Positions 9,662 through 19,267 of a DNA stretch of 64,000 bases are shown piece after piece. This stretch comes from Bostrychus sinensis (lineage: Eukaryota > Chordata > Actinopteri > Gobiiformes > Eleotridae), in NCBI GenBank assembly GCA_020698575.1, contig CM036245.1, positions 10,445,479-10,509,478 on the forward strand, written 5' to 3'. How positions within the stretch are numbered: position 1 is the first letter of the stretch; each line of letters starts with the position of its first letter. The translations under genes and the position numbers were made by a program. The notes under the pieces are model-generated. The model did not search any database. It was not told the origin of the DNA and saw only the letters and a list, made by a program, of their open reading frames with translations.

Positions 9662-10432
9662 TTAAAGTTACACTGTGTAAGATTCCCGGTCTTGCGCCTC
9701 TAGAGGCCACAGGTGCCACTGCACCGTCGCAAAACGTAAACACTAGGGCCCCTCCTCCTTCTGAAACTGTGCGAGCGTGCGTCTATTTCCATCATTGTTT
9801 CAACTTTAGTTGACCTGCTGCTACCTTTGGAAGTTTGGACTGGATCTTCTATAGAGTTAGCGCTAGCGTTAGCTTATCAACAAATATCGCGCAATGGTTG
9901 CAGTAAAAACAACTAATAACTGTATGAAAAAGCACGTTCTAAAGAAAAAATAAATAGGCTAATTTACCTGTCCAACAATAAAGATGCAAAAACGTGATCT
10001 GATTTGCAGCCTTCTCTGTCTCTCATCTGACGCCAGCGAGCAAAAGTCTGTCCGATGTTGACTCTTGTCTGGATCTGGTGCGGTCCCTTTCACATTTTCT
10101 TTTTCTTGCCTCGTCCGACATTGTCTTCATCTTCTTGTGTCCTTCGGCCCTGACGAACTGGCGAAAATAACAACGCTAAAAGTAGCTTCATGGTTATACT
10201 GCACCTCAGGTATAAGAGCAGAAGGGAATGCCGTAAAGCAAGTCGTTCCCTGTCACGTGACTTTTCCTGAACAGCGGAGCGCTCCCGGCCAAGTTGCGAG
10301 GGCGGTTTCTCAGTACAGAAGCCCCGCTCGGAGCAACAGATCGCGCCTCAGGCCTTATAATCGCTCAAAAAATCACAAAAACAAGTCAGTATGCCCCACA
10401 TATTTAGGAGAAAAGTTACAGTGCAACTTTAA
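9662..10432 (-). mobile_element. MITE family B, copy 1
   Basis: Ends TTAAAGTTACACTGTGTAA and ACAGTGCAACTTTAA are inverted. It is about 770 bp and lines up end to end, in the opposite orientation, with 25333-26074. On the minus strand it carries a promoter-like region with GTCACGTGAC (E-box palindrome) and an exon-like block (separate entry). It abuts MITE-A copy 2 and may have replaced or inserted in that element's left end. Confidence 0.75.
9968..10130 (-). pseudogene. Exon-like block of MITE B, frameshifted
   Basis: On the minus strand an ATG at 10130-10128 opens a frame equivalent to the intact block in the other copy (MSDEARKRKCERDRTRS follows the second Met), and the block ends at a CAG/GTAAAT splice donor (intron starts at 9967). 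One base is missing near 10070 compared with the copy at 25.6 kb, shifting the frame, so this copy is broken. The product is unknown; see the intact copy. Confidence 0.5.
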
Positions 10433-10820
10433 CTTAAAAAATGGTTTCAGAGTCCATGTGATGGTTAAATGAGTTGTTGCAGAGGGAATAAAGCCCCCTG
10501 CACCTCCCCTTGCTGTCCCCAAAGTCCCGAGTCTCTCAAGAAAGTGGCACATCAAGCTCAGCCAAACCACAAGCTATCAATACCAACTATCAATATTTCT
10601 CAATTTTCATCATGGCGCAACAATCAAAAGGCAGAGAGAACTTTGTGCAGACACGAGGAGGGGGAAACAAAAATAAAACCGAGCGAGGGGTCATACAGGA
10701 GTCAACAGGACTTGTGAGTATTTACGATCATGCTTTACTCCGAACTGTAGGGGGAGCTCCAGAGAGAAAAATGAGGCAAAAACAGCGAAGAAATAAGCAA
10801 AGTACATTGCTCTGATTGCA
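10433..10820 (+). mobile_element. MITE family A, copy 2
   Basis: Shares GTTTCAGAGTCCATGTGATGG and the distal AACTGTAGGGGGAGCTC with copies 1 and 3. The left terminus is missing because MITE B sits directly upstream. The right end fades near 10820. Confidence 0.65.
10612..10713 (+). CDS. First-exon-like block carried by MITE A
   Basis: ATG at 10612 opens exactly 34 codons (starts MAQQSKGRENFVQ, basic and Gly/Asn-rich) before a consensus donor GTGAGT at 10714-10719. The same ATG/GTG-to-GTGAGT layout is seen in copies 1 and 3 with 103 nt. No domain is recognised. It may be the first exon of the autonomous relative's gene or a captured host exon. No acceptor or second exon is visible, so it is not a complete gene. 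Confidence 0.3.
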
Positions 10821-11084
10821 AATAAGGAAAGCCCTGGAACTACAAATAATAGGGAAATTGATTGATTGCCTGGTCTAAATACTGTAAATGCAATGTCAGT
10901 CAAGTTGGACCAGCTCTCAGCCCATATAAATAATAAATCAATCATTTCATAGCCATTAAACTGTACACACAGTCATTTTGCAACACTTTGTGGCACTAAA
11001 GCCAGCAGCACAGGGGAATGCAACTTAGAAGGTTTCTTGATTTCTTTTACTTGGATACAAAGTAATGAGTCTCAGTCTTCTGTT

Positions 11085-11265
11085 TCCTTGCTTCCTTCAG
11101 AGGTCACCACAGCAAATCATCTAGCTCTGGTTCACATATTAAGGTTCTTACACCAGATGCCCTTCCTGACACAACCCTCTCCATTTGTCCAGGCTTGGGA
11201 CCAGATTTTTTCTCTTCATAAATCGAACTCTAGTCTCCTGCAACTAACTTCACACTAACCGAGAG
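11085..11265 (+). repeat. RTE-type LINE 3'-end-like repeat
   Basis: AGGTCACCACAGCAAATCAT followed by GATGCCCTTCCTGACACAAC and a CAGGCTTGGGACC stretch, an order I recall from 3' regions of fish RTE-type LINEs and their related short repeats. Similar pieces lie at 45135-45250 and, reversed, 55885-55960. DNA from 10821 to 11084 shows nothing recognisable. Confidence 0.5.
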
Positions 11266-11284
11266 ACTGGCTTCCAAATATATC

Positions 11285-11365
11285 TGCGATTTTTCTAAAC
11301 TACTTTGACTACTAGACAGGTTTTTAAGAGAGGCTATGAACAAAAAAAAGTGTATCAATGTACAA
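11285..11365 (-). repeat. SINE-like family F, tail fragment
   Basis: GACAGGTTTTTAAGAGAGGC followed by ATGAACAAAAAAAAGTGTA parallels 126-165 (GACAGGTTTTTAGGAAAGGC). The head is missing. Downstream DNA to 11696 is unique-looking with no feature seen. Confidence 0.4.
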
Positions 11366-11696
11366 AAATATGCAAAATTACAAAAAAAGAATAAAAAGCC
11401 AAACTAGAAACACCTGGAGTTACCTTAGGACAAAGCGTTTGTGCTTTCTGCGCTTTAGATTAACACCCTCCGGGATTTTCTTACTGAGTTACTGCTGGAC
11501 AAAGGAATAAAGTAAATACATCCTTGTAATTCTATAAGAAAAAGGGTTTTCTCGCGTTTAAGAAGTTGCTCTGGGCTCATGTGTGCGTCAGGTAAGAGGA
11601 TGTCAGATGTCCCAGTCTGGATTCCAGGCCAACGCTCAAGTCTCCACTGTCATTAACCTACATCGCTCCAAATTACCTTCTATTCCCAAACGAGGA

Positions 11697-11880
11697 TACA
11701 GACAGAGAGGAGTGTGGGGCGAAGGAAAAGAGACGAGGACAGAGGACGAAGGGAACAGGAAGAAGAAAAGGAGGCGGTGATTGTGGGACGTCCTGGCTGG
11801 AGTATGGAAAGCAAAGGATGGATGAGGACAGTGATGGGAGCTGTCAACGGGAAAAAAAAGTGCAGAAGGAATGAGAGATA
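11697..11880. repeat. Flanking repeat Y, left copy
   Basis: GATTGTGGGACGTCCTGGC and the following 'GGATGGATGAGGACAGTGAT' recur at 12634-12690 on the other side of array 2. The two copies are direct repeats over about 120 bp with modest divergence, so the array is bracketed by a duplication of its own flank. Confidence 0.7.
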
Positions 11881-12560
11881 GTTTAGTCCTGGTTTAGACC
11901 TGGTTTAGTCCTGGTTTAGACAGGTGAAGTGCTAGTTTAGCCCGCTTTTAGTCCTAATTTAGTCCTAGTTTAGAACTGGTTTAATATTGGATTAGTTCTG
12001 TTTAGTCCTGGTGTAGTCCTAATTTGGTATGGATTTATTCCTGAATTAGTCCTAGTTTAGACCTGGTTTAGTCTAGGTTTAGTCCTACTTAAGTCTGAAT
12101 TTAGTCCTGATTTAGCCCTGGAATACCTTAGCTTTGTTTGATCTTGGTTTGGCCTTGATTTAGTCTAGGTTTGTCCCTAGTTTAGTCTTAGTTTAGTCCT
12201 GGTTTAAATTCAGTTTAGTCCTAGTTTAGAACTGTTTTATTCTTGATTTTGTTCTGGTTTAGTCTTTGTTTAATCCTAGCTTAGTCCTAGTTTAGACTTG
12301 GTTTAGAGCTGAGTTAGTCCTGGTTCAGCCCTGGCTTAGTCTTGGTCCTAGTTTAGTCCTGGATTAATCCTAGTTTGGTCTAGGTTTAGTCCTGGTTTAG
12401 CCCTGGATTAGTTATATTTTGGTCTAGTTTTGGGGTTTGTTTAGTCTTGGTTTAGAACTGATTTAATCTTGATTTTGTTCTAGTTTAGTCTTGGTTTAAT
12501 CTTAAGTTAGTCCTGGTTTAGCCCTGGTTCAGACTTGGTTTAGTCCTGGTTTAGTCCTGG
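11881..12560 (+). repeat. 11-bp minisatellite array 2
   Basis: TTTAGTCCTGG units, more degenerate than array 1. No hAT ends are visible at its edges. 12198-12440 is nearly identical to 14763-15015 in array 4, including rare variants (ATTCTTGATTTTGTTC; TTTAGAGCTGAG), which shows copying between arrays. Confidence 0.9.
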
Positions 12561-12740
12561 AAGTGTAAATGTGTAGGAAAGGAGGAAAGTGTGGAGGACA
12601 GAGGACAAAGTGAATAGGAAGAAAAGGAGGCAGTGATTGTGGGACGTCCTGGCCGGAGTCTAGGAAGCAGAGGATGGATGAGGACAGTGATGGGAGCTGA
12701 CAAGGAGAGAAAAACACAGATGAATGAGAGAGGTACGGCC
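12561..12740. repeat. Flanking repeat Y, right copy
   Basis: Matches 11697-11880. Its first bases (GAAGTGTAAATGTGTAGGAA) also resemble the right edge of array 5 at 16288-16320 (GAAAGTGTAAGTGTGTACTG), so arrays 2 and 5 share a right flank. Confidence 0.65.
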
Positions 12741-12818
12741 TGCGCCATTAGGAAATGAAAGCCCAGTGTAAAACTTTGTCATTTTTTTGTCACGTTAAAA
12801 GTGCAAAGTCTGATTTAT

Positions 12819-12909
12819 TAGTGTGGTGTTTTCAGCATCAGACTGTGATTCATTGGGTTGTAAATACAGCTGCTGTGTCACAGTCACAACATTTGGGAGT
12901 TGGCCATAG
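12819..12909. repeat. Flanking repeat X, left copy (partner 13968-14066)
   Basis: GTGTGGTGTTTTCAGCATCA...GGGAGTTGGCCATAG is repeated after the element at 13968-14066 (GTTTGGTGTTTCCATGATAA...GGGGAGTTGGCCATAG). The two are direct repeats of about 90-98 bp with clear divergence, bracketing the array-3 element. Far too long for a hAT target duplication. Confidence 0.7.
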
Positions 12910-13967
12910 CAGAGGTTCTCAAACTGTGGTACAGGTACCACTTTTGGTACGCAGACTACTTCTGGTGGCAGTCGGGAGTCTTTTCCAGTTTGGTTTTCTC
13001 CTGGTTTTGTTGGATTAGTCCTGTTTCAGTCATAGATTTGTACTGGTTGGTTTAGAACTGGTTTAGTTCTAATTTTAGACCTGACTTTGTCATGGTTTAG
13101 TCCTGGTTTAGACCTGCTTCAGTCCTGGTTTACTTCTGTATTGATCCTAGTTTAGTTTTGGTTCAGACGTTGTTTAGTCCTGGTTTAGTCTCGGTTTAGT
13201 TCAAGTTTAGTCTTGGATTAGTCTTTGTTTAGTCCTGGTTTAGTTCAAGTTTAGTCATGGATTAGTCTTTTTTAGTCCTGGTTTAGTCTCGGTTTAGTTC
13301 AAGTTTAGTCTTGGATTAGTCTTTTTTAGTCCTGGTTTAGTCTTGGTTTAGTTCAAGTTTAGTCTTGGATTAGTCTTTTTTAGTACTGGTTTAGTCTTGT
13401 TTAGTTCAAGTTTAGTCTTGGATTAGTCTTTGTTTAGTCCTGGTTTAGTCTCGGTTTAGTTCAAATTTAGTCTTGGATTAGTCTTTGATTAGTCCTGGTT
13501 TAGTCTTGGTTTAGTCTTGGTTTAGTCTTGGTTTAGTTCACATTTATTCCTGGATTAGTCTTTGATTAGTCCTGGTTTAGACCTTATGTAGTCCTAGTTT
13601 CATCCTGGTTCAATCCTAGACTAGTCCTGATTTAACTGGACCTTGTCTAGTCCTGGTTTAACCTTTAGTCCTGGTTTAAAACTGGTTTAGTCCTAGTTTA
13701 GTCCTGGTTTAGTCCTAGTTTAGTCCTGGTTTAGTTCTAGTTTAGTCTTGGTTTAGACCTGGTTTTGTCCCAGTGAAGATTGGGTTTAGTCTCTTAGTCT
13801 AGTCCTGGATTAGGCTCTGTTTAATCCCAGTTTAGTTCTTGTTTAGGCCTGGTTTAGACTCGATTTAGTCCTAGTTTTAGTTTAGTTTTGATTTAGACCT
13901 GAAATAGTCCAAAGATTTTAGCCTCTTTTAAATGTAAATACTTCCTGAGGTGGTCTGAGAATCACTG
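12910..13967 (+). mobile_element. hAT-like element filled by minisatellite array 3
   Basis: Left end CAGAGGTTCTCAAACTGTGG continues as GTACAGGTACCACTTTTGG, a layout I recall for a common short hAT-like family. Right end GGTCTGAGAATCACTG is a degenerate complement. The array (13000-13917) fills it. Units TTCAAGTTTAG plus neighbours form a 44-55 bp (mostly 53-55) higher-order repeat, with starts near 13200, 13245, 13299, 13353, 13406 and 13461. Confidence 0.7.
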
Positions 13968-14600
13968 GTTTGGTGTTTCCATGATAAAACTGTGATTCCT
14001 TTCATTGTAAATTCAGCCGCTGTCTGTGTGTATCAGATCCACAACATTGGGGAGTTGGCCATAGCTTTTAATTAAACCACAGACAGGGAACGTCCTTGTG
14101 TGTGTTTTTCTTCGAGGTATTTTATCTCGAGTAATTAATATGGCTCTCATAACACTCCAGACATACACAGAGAGAAGAAGAGGCGGACAGACTTGACTGG
14201 ACTCGAAGAAAGACACAGTCACACACTCCACTGCCTCAATTACAAAACGGCAAAGAGCAAAGAAATGATTATTGAATGTGAAGACAACTGAGGCGAGTTG
14301 TAATAAGTAATGAGCATGTTCTGCAAATGGATTTGTGGGGAAGAAATGGCCATGAAATTGAAAAACAACAGTAATCAGGGAGGATTAAATACTATAGCAA
14401 AACAACAGGAGGGGGGCTGTTAAGGTTTTGGTCTCTCATGGGATCTCGCTCTGATTGGTTAAGACCCCAGAACCCTAGTTTTTTTTGTCATACCAACAAA
14501 AAAAGTAGTGTATGTTTTAAAAAGAACAGCAGTGATTCAGTTAGCATTAGCATTTAGCTGGCAGAGTGCTCTATACCCCCGAGTTACATAGTGATTTATG
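13968..14600. other. Flank repeat X right copy, then unique DNA
   Basis: 13968-14066 is the right copy of X. From 14067 to 14600 the DNA is unique-looking; near 14130 there is AGTAATTAATATGGC. No gene is visible. Confidence 0.4.
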
Positions 14601-15017
14601 GTTTAGTCCTAGTTCAGACCTGGTTTAGTAAAATCTTGGTCCCTTTTAATCCAGGTTTAGTCCTCATTTAGTCTTGGTTTAATCCAAGTTTAGCCTTGGT
14701 TTGGTCTTTGTTTAGTCCTGGTTTAACCTTGGTTGTAGTCCTAGCATTCATCTTAGTTTAGTCCTGGTTTAAATCCAGTTTAGTCCTAGTTTAGAACTGT
14801 TTTATTCTTGATTTTGTTCTGGTTTAGTCTTTGTTTAATCCTAGCTTAGTCCTAGTTTAGACTTGGTTTAGAGCTGAGCTAGTCTTGGTTCAGCCCTGGC
14901 TTAGTCTTGGTTTAGTCCTAGTTTAGTCCTGGATTAATCCTAGTTTGGTCTAGGTTTAGTCCTGGTTTAGCCCTGGATTAGTTCTATTTTGGTCTAGTTT
15001 TGGGGTTTGTTTAGTGC
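14601..15017 (+). repeat. 11-bp minisatellite array 4
   Basis: TTTAGTCCTGG-type units. 14763-15015 is a near copy of 12198-12440 in array 2, ending with the same odd word TTTTGGGGTTTGTTTAGT. No hAT ends seen. Confidence 0.9.
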
Positions 15018-15439
15018 TAACATTAGCAAACAAATGCAAAAACACTGCTTAAACAACACAGATTTCATGTGACTCACAGAGAGAGAGAGCTGTGTTCAGC
15101 CGATATCTCTGCTCTAAACGCAACACTTCATTATTATGTTTAAATATTAATTAAAGTGTGCCGTGTGATATTATTGGGATATATTCAGCTGAAGAGTTGG
15201 ACTTCTGACCAATAGTTGAGCAGGGTTTCTTCTTCCCAATTTTCTCACAGTAAATACTGACGTGCTGCCCCCTACAGGCGAGGTTTGTTACTGCGAACCA
15301 GACCAATGACATCATCAACACAGGTGCGGACTTTTGCCCCGAAGTGCACTGAGCCCTGTGGACCAGCGAGCGTGAACACAGCTTAGCTTAGTGCAACTTT
15401 AGTTCTGGTTGGTTTTGTTTGTTTGCTTGTTTGTTTTTT
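15018..15439. other. Unique spacer between arrays 4 and 5
   Basis: Contains a short GA run (15078-15090) and GCTGCCCCCTACAGGCGAGG near 15261. No coding or RNA feature is supported. Confidence 0.4.
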
Positions 15440-16277
15440 CCTAGTTTAGCCCTTGTTTAGTATTATTTTATTCCAGGTTTAGTCCTAGATTAGTCTTTGG
15501 TTTAGTCCTGGTTTAGTTCCTTGGCTTAGTTCTTGTTTGGTCATAGTTTTGTCCTAGTTAATCCTGGTCTAATCTTGGTTTAGTCCTAGCTTTCATCTTG
15601 GTTTAGTTTAGTTTAGTCTCAGTTTAGTTTAGTTTAGACCTAGTTTAGCCTTTGTTTAATCCTAGATTAGTCTTGGTTTAGTCTTAGATTAGTCCTGGTT
15701 TTGTCTTAGTTTAGTTTAGTCATGTATTAGTCCTGGTTTAGACTTGGTTTAGTGCAACTTTATATCTGGTTTATTTCTAATTTAGTCCTATTTTATTCCA
15801 GGTTTAGTCCTAGATTAGTCTTTGGTTTAGTCCTGGTTTAGTTCCTTGGCTTAGTTCTAGTTTAGTCATAGTTTTGTCCTAGTTAGTCCTGGTCTAATCT
15901 TGGTTTAGTCCTAGCTTTCATCTTGGTTTAGTTTAGTTTAGTTTAGTCTTAGTTTAGTTTAGACCTAGTTTAGCCTTTGTTTAATCTTAGATTAGTCTTG
16001 GTTTAGTCTTAGATTAGTCCTGGTTTAGTCTTAGTTTAGTTTAGTCATGTATTAGTCCTGGTTTAGACTTGGTTTAGTGCAACTTTATTTCTGGTTTATT
16101 TCTAGTTTAGTTCTATTTTAATTCAGGTTTAGTCATAGATCAGTCTTGGTTTAGTCCTGTTTTAGACTTAATTTAGTCCTGGTTTAGACTTAGTTTAGTC
16201 CTGGTTTAGACTTAGTTTAGTCCTGGTTTAGACTTAGTTTAGTCCTGGTTTAGTGGTGGTTTGGACCTGGTTTAGTC
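15440..16277 (+). repeat. 11-bp minisatellite array 5 with 325-bp higher-order repeat
   Basis: Two consecutive copies of a block beginning TTTTATTCCAGGTTTAGTCC start at 15466 and 15791 (325 bp apart) and run to about 16088. Both contain the rare words CCTAGCTTTCATCTTGG and TTAGTCATGTATTAG. After that come simple alternating GACTTAG/GTCCTGG units. Confidence 0.9.
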
Positions 16278-16605
16278 AGAAAGTGTAAGTGTGTACTGTG
16301 TAGGAAGAATGGAGAGTTTCCCAGTGATAAAGGACGAGCAGCAGTCAGGGGTCGAGGGAGTTGGTCTAAGGCTAAAATAACTTTTTAAAACTGTATTTTA
16401 ATGACCCACTACCTGAACTTTTGATAATGGGGAAAAAAGTTACAGTTCAAAAAAAGCTCTTGTCCTCCTTATATTCACATTTAATTTTGTTTCAGACATA
16501 TTATATAGTCTGTTTTTTTGTTTTTTGATTTTTCTCCCCGCTGTTTTGTGGTGTAATCAGTTGGAGCCAGTGCTGGAATTAATATGTTTCCAGTCAGATT
16601 TGTCA
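16278..16605. other. Array 5 flank and AT-rich DNA
   Basis: 16288-16320 resembles the right flank of array 2. The rest is AT-rich with nothing recognisable. Confidence 0.35.
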
Positions 16606-16720
16606 CCACTAGTGATGGGAATTTTGTCTCGTTTCAGTGAGCTGGATCATTTGACTCTGCTCAGTAAAAAGCGCTGACTCTTTTGGCTCCCAAATGCCTC
16701 TTCATTTTACCATTTATACC
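16606..16720 (+). mobile_element. hAT-type left-end remnant
   Basis: CTAGTGATGGGAATTTTGTC followed by CAGTGAGCTGGATC and TCTTTTGGCTCCCAAATGCC is the start of a widespread vertebrate hAT-like family with 'GGCTC...' subterminal repeats. The right end was not found nearby. A similar piece in reverse lies near 53705. DNA from 16721 to 17372 is AT-rich without a feature I can name. Confidence 0.5.
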
Positions 16721-17380
16721 TTTTATATTTCAGCCAAATTGAGCAAAGTTTTGACAAATGAGTTGTATTGTGCACTCAAATCTAACTCAGATACATGGGC
16801 TGTGATGAATATTAAAAGGTTCTGATGCTTTGCCCAATGAACTGACTTTTACTGAATCGTTAGCCACCAAATATCGCAAATTAGGAATAATCAAGACAGG
16901 TTTGACGATCGACAACCACTCTGCCACATGTGAGTAATATCAGAGCATGGTTTAATAACATTAGCGTCTGTGTCAACGTTTAGCCATTTAATGTAAGGTT
17001 GGAATTAGCATCTATAATTAGCATATAAGCTAAAAGCTACGTAATTTACATTTCTTAATTTCAATGTTATGCAGGACAAACAGTAACAGAAATGTGTCAG
17101 ACTGCAATAGTTTGACATTGTTTGCTCCGATTTAATTAATCAGCCACAAATCCTACTTTTATAAGTTCACTTTAGCGACTGGTACTGACTCAGATCTGGA
17201 TTATATTGATTCAAAGCAATTTTTATTAAATATATAAACAACAACCATTCGTTCCTGCTGCCCAAAAACATCAAAATTAATATTTGTATTTTTCTCTCTC
17301 ATAGAAATGAATGGAATAGAACGTTAATCACGGTACCAGGCTCCATTTTCTAATAACGTCATTCTTGGAAGGGTCTATAT

Positions 17381-17676
17381 CAGTGGTTCCCAAACCCCCT
17401 GGGGGTCCGCGAAGGTACTGTAGGGGGCCCCCAAAGGCTGTCTATTTTAAGTACAAAAAAATATATTGAGTTTGAAATGAATTACAGTTATATACTTATT
17501 CAAAAATGTTACTTTAAAACAATTTTTAACCAACAGTCAGAGTTTTTTGTAATGCTTTTATAGAAATATATGGAGAAAAACATGACAGTGTTTTGAATAG
17601 AGGGAAGTTGGGGGTTCATAGTGAGATTTTTGGAAAGTTAAGGGGGCCCCGACTCTCCTGAGTTTGGGAATAGCTG
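17381..17676 (+). mobile_element. Short hAT element with perfect 8-bp target duplication (family H)
   Basis: Ends CAGTGGTTCCCAAACCCCCT and GAGTTTGGGAATAGCTG are inverted, flanked by an exact GTCTATAT on both sides (17373-17380 and 17677-17684). It is 296 bp with no coding capacity. Two relatives in this window are at 28197-28476 (reverse) and 30649-30962. Confidence 0.85.
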
Positions 17677-17684
17677 GTCTATAT

Positions 17685-18372
17685 AAACACACCTATAATT
17701 AAGCATAAAAATAAGGACAGAAAAGAACAGATGATGACGTTTTTAAATTTAAACCCACACACCTCAAACAAAAAAATATGGCTATATTTAGTTTTAAAAC
17801 ATAAAAACAACAGCAACAGCCATCTATTATGCTTCTGTTGACTGAATAATTATTTTTCTTCAAATATAAAGAAAAAAAAAATCAGGTAGAGCCTCCTTAA
17901 AGTCCAACTTCTACCCAGTGTTGCTTTAATGAACAAAGCCAGGTTGAGATGGTGACGAGGTGAATCCAGGTGAGTGACAGTGAGTGGCCCTGCGATGGAC
18001 GCCTACTGAAAGCCATTATGCACCTGAGGCCCCGGGGCGAAGGGGGCGGGGCCAGAGGCGTTTCAGGTGTCAAGTGGGAGAAGGAGATTTGAGCCATGAT
18101 ATGAGTCACGCAGGTAAAGTGGCCACACATGACGGGTCCCACACCCCGGGTCCACTCAGGCGCGCAGCAGTCACTGAGCCACTGTTCCACATTAGCAGCG
18201 TTTCAACATAAACACCTTTGTTTTCAGCACAGACAGGAGGCAGACAGTTGTGTTGGAGCCTAATGTGCTGGGGGAAGATTGTGACTTCCTGCTGCTTAAG
18301 TGTTTTTTCTTACTATGATATGAAATTGAGCTTAAACGTACACATTGCACAGTGTAAACAGTTTCCAGAAGC
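17685..18372. other. Unique-looking DNA
   Basis: AT-rich to 17900, then a GC-richer part (18020-18170, GGCCCCGGGGCGAAGGGGGC). No gene supported. Confidence 0.35.
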
Positions 18373-18500
18373 CAGTGGTGGACTGAGTACTTTCTGGGTA
18401 CATTTTCTACAATATACTTTTACTTCAGTATATTTTGAAGGGAAAAAAGTCACTTTATATCTCTAAATGAGAGCTAAAATGGTTATTACTTTCACTTTCC
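18373..18500 (+). mobile_element. hAT-like left-end remnant ('AGTGGTGGA' type)
   Basis: CAGTGGTGGACTGAGTACTT followed by ACTTTTACTTCAGTA resembles the left part of the element at 46779. Only this end is preserved. Confidence 0.4.
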
Positions 18501-18568
18501 AACCAGAACCAGACAGATGATGTCTTAAACTGAGCGAGGTGGTTTGAGAGGGGCATAGAGGAAGCACA

Positions 18569-19267
18569 GTTTAGCCCTGGTATAGACACGGTTTAACCCT
18601 GGTTTAAACACGGTTTAGTCCTGGTTTAGTCCTGGTTTAACCCTGGTTTAGACACAGGTTAGCTCTGGTTTAGCCCTGGTTTAGACATGGTTTAGTCCTG
18701 GTTTAGTCCTGGTTTAACCCTGGTTTAGACACAGGTTAGCTCTGGTTTAGACACAGGTTAGCTCTGGTTTAGACATGGTTTAGTCCTGGTTTAGTCCTGG
18801 TTTAGTCCTGGTTTAACCCTGGTTTAGACACAGGTTAGCTCTGGTTTAGCCCTGGTTTAGACATGGTTTAGTCCTGGTTTAGTACTGGTTTAGTACTGGT
18901 TTAACCCTGGTTTAGACACGGTTTAGCCCTGGTTTAGACACAGGTTAGCTCTGGTTTAGACATGGTTTAGTCCTGGTTTAGACACGGTTTAGCCCTGGTT
19001 TAACCCTGGTTTAGACACAGTTTAGCCCTGGTATAGACACAGTTTAGTTCTGGTTTAGTCCTGGTTTAACCCTGGTTTAGACACAGGTTAGCTCTGGTTT
19101 AGCCCTGGTTTAGACACGGTTTAGCCTTGGTTTAGTCCTGGTTTAGTCCTGGTTTAGTCCTGGTTTAGTCCTGGTCTAGTCCTGGTTTAGTCCTGGTTTA
19201 GTCCTGGTTTAGCCCTGGTTTAGTCCTGGTTTAGCCCTGGTTTAGCCCTGGTTTAGCCCTGGTTTAC
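18569..19267 (+). repeat. 11-bp minisatellite array 6
   Basis: One of the cleanest arrays: long runs of perfect TTTAGTCCTGG (19137-19210) and a local dialect GACACAGGTTAGCTC repeated several times. High homogeneity points to recent amplification. No hAT ends seen. Confidence 0.9.
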
